Origin: Bosea sp. NBC_00550
Lineage (GTDB): Bacteria; Pseudomonadota; Alphaproteobacteria; Rhizobiales; Beijerinckiaceae
Direction: 5' to 3'
DNA length: 64,000 nt
Assembly: GCF_026020075.1 (NCBI RefSeq)
Contig: NZ_CP102773.1
Location: 124,001 to 188,000 of the forward strand
Position 1 is the first letter of the stretch. Each line of letters starts with the position of its first letter. This document shows, in pieces, positions 60,745 to 64,000 of this stretch. Made by a program: the position numbers and the translations under genes. Under the pieces are notes generated by a model, which worked only from the letters and a program-made list of their open reading frames with translations, was not told the origin of the DNA and did no database searches.

Positions 60745-61499
60745 CGGCCGTCTATCCTGATCTGCTGGGGCGGACCGTTCTGATTACGGGCGGGGCGAGC
60801 GGCATTGACGCAGCTCACACAAAGGGCTTTAGCGATGCGGGCTGCCGCGTCGCCTTTCTCGACATCGACGAGGCCGCGGGCACCGATCTCGCAACACGGC
60901 TTGCGGCCGCTGGCGGAGAGGTGCTCTTCCTGCCCTGCGACCTCAATGACATTGCCGCGCTAGGCTCGGCGATTGCGTCGGTGCGCGAGCGCTTCGGACC
61001 CGTCTTCGCGCTCGTGAATAACGCCGCGCAGGACAAGCGCCAGCGCTTCTCCGACATCACGCCCGAGGACTTTGACGCGATGATGAGCGTCAATCTGCGC
61101 CACGCCGTTTTCGCCGCACAGCTGGTGGTGCCGCATATGCGCGAACTAGGATCCGACTCGATCGTCAATACGAGTTCGGTCGCCTGGATGCGTGGCATCG
61201 AGGATCTGCAACTCTACAGCACGGCGAAGGCGGCCGCTATCGGGCTGACGAATTCCCTCGCGCGTGAGCTCGGCAGGGATCGCATCCGTGTCAACGCGAT
61301 CGCGCCGGGCTTCGTCGTCACCGAGCGCCAGCGTGCACTTTGGTTTGACGATAGCGCCATCGACGGGGTGAAGCAGAGACAATGCCTGCCCGACATTATC
61401 GAGCCAGACGACATAGCCAACGCCGCGCTGTTCCTATGTTCGGACAGCGCTCGCATGATCACGAAGCATTGCCTGGTTGTTCATGCCGGCTCACTCTGA
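60741..61499 (+). CDS. Short-chain dehydrogenase/reductase with altered cofactor motif
   Basis: 252 residues starting at GTG 60741. NNAA stands where NNAG is usual (93-96), Ser146, Tyr159 and Lys163 (LYSTAKA) are intact. The cofactor loop reads TGGASGID (16-23): the third invariant Gly is Asp23 (codon GAC at 60807-60809), which should clash with the nucleotide pyrophosphate. The rest is well preserved, so the enzyme may be recently inactivated or of changed specificity. Last gene of the operon. Confidence 0.85.
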   Translation: MTAVYPDLLGRTVLITGGASGIDAAHTKGFSDAGCRVAFLDIDEAAGTDLATRLAAAGGEVLFLPCDLNDIAALGSAIASVRERFGPVFALVNNAAQDKRQRFSDITPEDFDAMMSVNLRHAVFAAQLVVPHMRELGSDSIVNTSSVAWMRGIEDLQLYSTAKAAAIGLTNSLARELGRDRIRVNAIAPGFVVTERQRALWFDDSAIDGVKQRQCLPDIIEPDDIANAALFLCSDSARMITKHCLVVHAGSL

Positions 61500-61569
61500 T
61501 TGAGAGTACCGACAAGAGACGCGTGTATCTGAAAATCCGACAATGATAGGCGAAGTCGGAGCGGCTGAA

Positions 61570-61860
61570 GGTGCCGTCGCTGCGCTGGTGCGGTAGGCCA
61601 GGTTGAAATGCACCTCCTCGCACAGGCGGCGCTCGGAGCGGATGCCGAAGCAGTAGCCAATGAGCAGCATCCGGATCATCAGTTCCGGATCGATCGAGGG
61701 CCGTCCCGTCTCGCTGTAGAAAGGACGCAGATGCGCGCGGATCTCCGAGAGATCGACGAAGCGATCGATGGCGCGCACCCAAATGATCGACTGGAACGTG
61801 GCGCTCAAGGTTGAACTCGTAGAACAGCGCCTGCTGCGCAACCTGCCGCTCGCCCATCAT
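61570..61860 (-). pseudogene. IS1182-family transposase, N-terminal relic
   Basis: From ATG 61860 the - strand gives MMGERQVAQQALFYEFNLER, then after a frameshift DRFVDLSEIRAHLRPFYSET, RPSIDPELMIRMLLIGYCFG and RSERRLCEEVHFNLAYR. This is the N-terminal DUF772-type domain of IS5/IS1182-like transposases. The DDE domain is gone. It abuts the 3' end of the SDR operon. Confidence 0.8.
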
Positions 61861-62002
61861 TGCGCTGCCCTCTGCCCAAGGAACATTGAATCAGGACTTC
61901 ATACCCGCGGCAACGACGACTTTTTCAACATGGAGTAACGGTCTGGCTGCTCTTCTTCGGAGGCCGATAGGATTGTCTCGGCTGCAACAGAGGAGATCGA
62001 TC

Positions 62003-63019
62003 ATGGAGTATTTTGCTGGGCTGGCGTCTCGATGGAGGAGACGCACATCTGCCTCGTTGATCGCGACGGCGCGGTTGTGCACGAGGTCAAAGCCGTCTCG
62101 TCCGCGGTGGCGATAGCAGTGGCCCTGGCGCAAGCGCCGCCCTGCACACGGGTGGTGTTCGAGACAGGCCGGATGGCGCCGATGCTCTACCACGGCTTGG
62201 CTGAGCGTGGTGTTCCGGTCGTCTGCATCGAGAGCCGGCAGGCCTATCAGGCGCTCAAGACCCTGGCGACGCACAAGACCGACCGCAACGATGCGCGTGG
62301 GCTGGCGCAGCTGGCGAGAACCGGCTTCTACAAGGCCGTGCATGTGAAGTCGCTGCCGGCCCATGCGATCCGCGCGCTGATCGTCGCCCGCAAGAAGCTC
62401 GTCAGCCAACGCGTCCGTCACCCTGGAGAACCAGATCCGGGGTCTGGCCGTGGTGTTCGGCGTCCGGCTGCCGCGTGGGCTCAGCCCGGCCTTCGTCGAC
62501 GAGGTCGTGCGGATGAGCGACGGCATCACCGGCCTGGCCGGCGCCATGCGCGGCCTCGTCGCTGCCCGGGACTTGGTTCTCGGCGCGGTCGCTGCCATCG
62601 ACGCGGATATGAAGCGCCTCGTTCGCGCCTCCGATGCTTGTCGTCGGTTGATGACCATCCCCGGCGTTGGGCAGCTCACCGCTCTGGCCTTCACGGCGGC
62701 CGTCGATGATCCTGCACGCTTCCGGCGCTCGCGCGATCTCGGCGCCTATCTCGGCCTTGTGCCGCGTCGCTATCAGTCCGGTGAGATCGACTATGTCGGC
62801 AGCATCTCCAAGGTGGGCGACCAGCGCATGCGGACGCTCCTCTATGAGGCCGCCAACGTCATGCTGACCCGCTACAAGGGCGAGCTGAAACTGAAGGACT
62901 GGGCACTCGCCATTGCCAGGCGCTCGACAATACGCAAGGCGCGGATCGCGCTCGCCCGCCGTCTCGCCATTATCATGCACGCCATGCTGCGGCATGGCAC
63001 CGAATTCCGGCCCGCCTGA
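62003..63019 (+). pseudogene. IS110-family transposase with two frameshifts
   Basis: ATG 62003 begins MEYFAGL; a single-base loss at about 62025 breaks the usual GLDVSMEETHICLVDRDG. The frame resumes at 62032 and runs through ETGRMAPMLYHGLAERGVPV, THKTDRNDARGLAQLART. At 62412-62419 a duplicated CGTC shifts the frame again (QRVTLENQIRG expected). The C-terminal part (62450-63019) is intact: CRRLMTIPGVGQLTALAFTA, YLGLVPRRYQSGEIDYVGSI and the Ser-containing transposase_20 motif. About 340 residues if repaired; decay looks recent. Confidence 0.88.
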
Positions 63020-63424
63020 CAATCAGAGCCAGGCAGAAGCAGACGAGACAGGAGGCCGCAACGAGCTCCCAAGCGGGAGCGACGCCCGAGGGAGGGAGCA
63101 GGTGATGGCGCCGATTCCGTAGCATGCCGCCGATCATGTCGGCCGACTGCGCTTTCAACCAAGCCACTTTGCACCCAGCTGACCCCATCAAGTGCCGATG
63201 AGCACGCAGAGAACGCAGGCACCCAACGGCATCAACCGCTCAGGACCAAGCAGCCAGACCTTGACCCGTTAGAGAACGGTATCGGCGCGAGGTCGAAGTC
63301 CGCCCACGGCTAGGCACCAATAGCGGATCGTGGCCCGCTGCCCCAGACCCACTGGCGGTTTCCAGAAGCGCGCTGGGCTCGTTCCGTTCAGCCAGGAAGG
63401 CTGAACGGAACCTTTTTCGGTAAC
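63020..63424. other. Region downstream of the IS110 relic
   Basis: Contains the right flank of the insertion sequence and the terminator hairpin at 63381-63417. No gene is recognised. Confidence 0.45.
63381..63417 (+). terminator. Strong stem-loop with T run
   Basis: GTTCCGTTCAGCC (63381-63393) and GGCTGAACGGAAC (63399-63411) form a perfect 13-bp stem around AGGAA, followed by CTTTTT. This is a Rho-independent terminator for + strand transcription (from the IS110 side). The hairpin also lies just beyond the - strand gene end at 63425 and could protect that mRNA's 3' end. Confidence 0.85.
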
Positions 63425-64000
63425 TTATTCGGCGTAGGACTGGGTCGCCCAAGCGGCTCTGAGTTTGGGTGAGACCTGGGCGCCGAAGGGGCCGAACCAT
63501 TTGTTGAAGAGGGCCTCGGCTTCGCCCGATTTGAACATCTTCGCCATGGCGTGATTGACGATCCAGAGCACAGTGGGGTTCAGTCTCGGCACCATGAAGC
63601 CCTGTGGCGCATAGCCATATTCGGTGCCGACGATTGTCAGGGCCTCTGGGTTCTTCGATTGCCGGATCAGGCTGTAGAAGGCGCCGTTGTCGCTGAAATA
63701 GGCATCCGCACGCCGCGTCTCGACGGAGATCAGCGCGGCCGCATGGTCATCGACATTCTGGATGCGAATGTTCAGGTTCTTTTCCGCGACGAGCTTCTTC
63801 AGGTCCGGCTCGCTGCTGCCGCCGGTCGCGACGGCGACGATCTTGCCGTTCAGATCCTCGTATTTGGCGATGCCGGAGCTCTTCAGAACGAGCAGCTGGC
63901 TCGACGAGACATAGGAGACCGATGAGAAGTCGACTTGCTTGTTGCGACCGAAAGTGTTGACCGTGCCGCCGCATTCCAGATCGACGGTACCGTTGGCGAC
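63425..64000 (-). CDS. Amino-acid ABC transporter substrate-binding protein (partial)
   Basis: The - strand is open from the window edge to TAA at 63425, giving 191 residues without a start in the window. It reads VDLECGGTVNTFGRNKQVDF, SSVSYVSSSQLLVLK, EDLNGKIVAVATGGSSEPDL, RADAYFSDNGAFYSLIRQS and ends ALFNKWFGPFGAQVSPKLRA. This is domain 1/2 of an SBP_bac_3 protein close to the glutamate/aspartate-binding GltI type. The N terminus and signal peptide lie beyond base 64000; permease and ATPase genes are not in the window. Confidence 0.9.
   Translation of the reverse strand, partial: VANGTVDLECGGTVNTFGRNKQVDFSSVSYVSSSQLLVLKSSGIAKYEDLNGKIVAVATGGSSEPDLKKLVAEKNLNIRIQNVDDHAAALISVETRRADAYFSDNGAFYSLIRQSKNPEALTIVGTEYGYAPQGFMVPRLNPTVLWIVNHAMAKMFKSGEAEALFNKWFGPFGAQVSPKLRAAWATQSYAE

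Overview
The window is high-GC DNA from an alphaproteobacterium, most likely a member of the Rhizobiales (Bosea/Bradyrhizobium-like). The evidence is the codon use, the alphaproteobacterial palindromic repeat at 33.5 kb, a curli locus of the CsgH type, and several solute-binding-protein-dependent ABC importers. It reads as catabolic islands separated by worn accessory DNA (insertion-sequence relics, tRNA fragments, decayed genes). No rRNA, intact tRNA or CRISPR array was seen.

Layout. 1-207: tail of a beta-propeller lactonase. 1.0-10.1 kb: one long + strand operon with a TetR regulator (operator inside its own promoter), SDR, acyl-CoA ligase, a complete branched-chain-type ABC importer (binding protein, two permeases, two ATPases) and two crotonase-fold enzymes. 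Together these predict uptake, CoA activation and beta-oxidation-like processing of an organic acid. 10.5-13.2 kb: a fumarylpyruvate-hydrolase-like enzyme, a ferritin-like DUF892 protein and a D-cysteine desulfhydrase/ACC-deaminase-like enzyme, interspersed with three decayed 3' halves of tRNA-Arg. 13.8-24.2 kb: large MscS channel, IS110 relic, response regulator inside a 93-bp inverted repeat, membrane-bound winged-helix/TolB-like protein, universal stress protein, Bcr/CflA efflux pump, lytic transglycosylase lipoprotein.

24.8-36.2 kb: a hydantoin/5-oxoproline-type island on the - strand. It holds a peptide-type ABC importer (SBP-B-C-D-F), HyuA, HyuB and a D-threonine-aldolase-like PLP enzyme, with a divergent LysR gene. 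36.4-38.0 kb: cold-shock gene, then relics of ScpB (nonsense codon), dihydropyrimidinase (internal deletion) and a DppC permease. 38.2-39.6 kb: three-gene, AT-richer cassette resembling a toxin-antitoxin module plus a conserved hypothetical. 39.7-44.3 kb: curli amyloid locus (CsgG, CsgF, two minor curlins, CsgH, and a 420-aa curlin with about 20 repeats). 45.2-50.0 kb: two defective IS6 copies in the same orientation bracketing a DNA ligase and small phage-like genes. 50.2-54.9 kb: small cytochrome, voltage-gated-type K+ channel, and a pair of secreted proteins, one Rap1a/Tai-like.

55.2-61.5 kb: a sugar(-acid) operon with a DapA-family aldolase, GntR/FCD regulator, sugar ABC importer without its own ATPase, and two SDRs. 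61.5-63.0 kb: IS1182 and IS110 relics. 63.4 kb to the end: an amino-acid-binding protein gene on the - strand running off the window.

The most interesting structures are the tRNA-Arg fragment series, the oversized curlin system, the response regulator framed by an inverted repeat, the IS6-bracketed relic, and the degenerating ScpB/hydantoinase/permease stretch.
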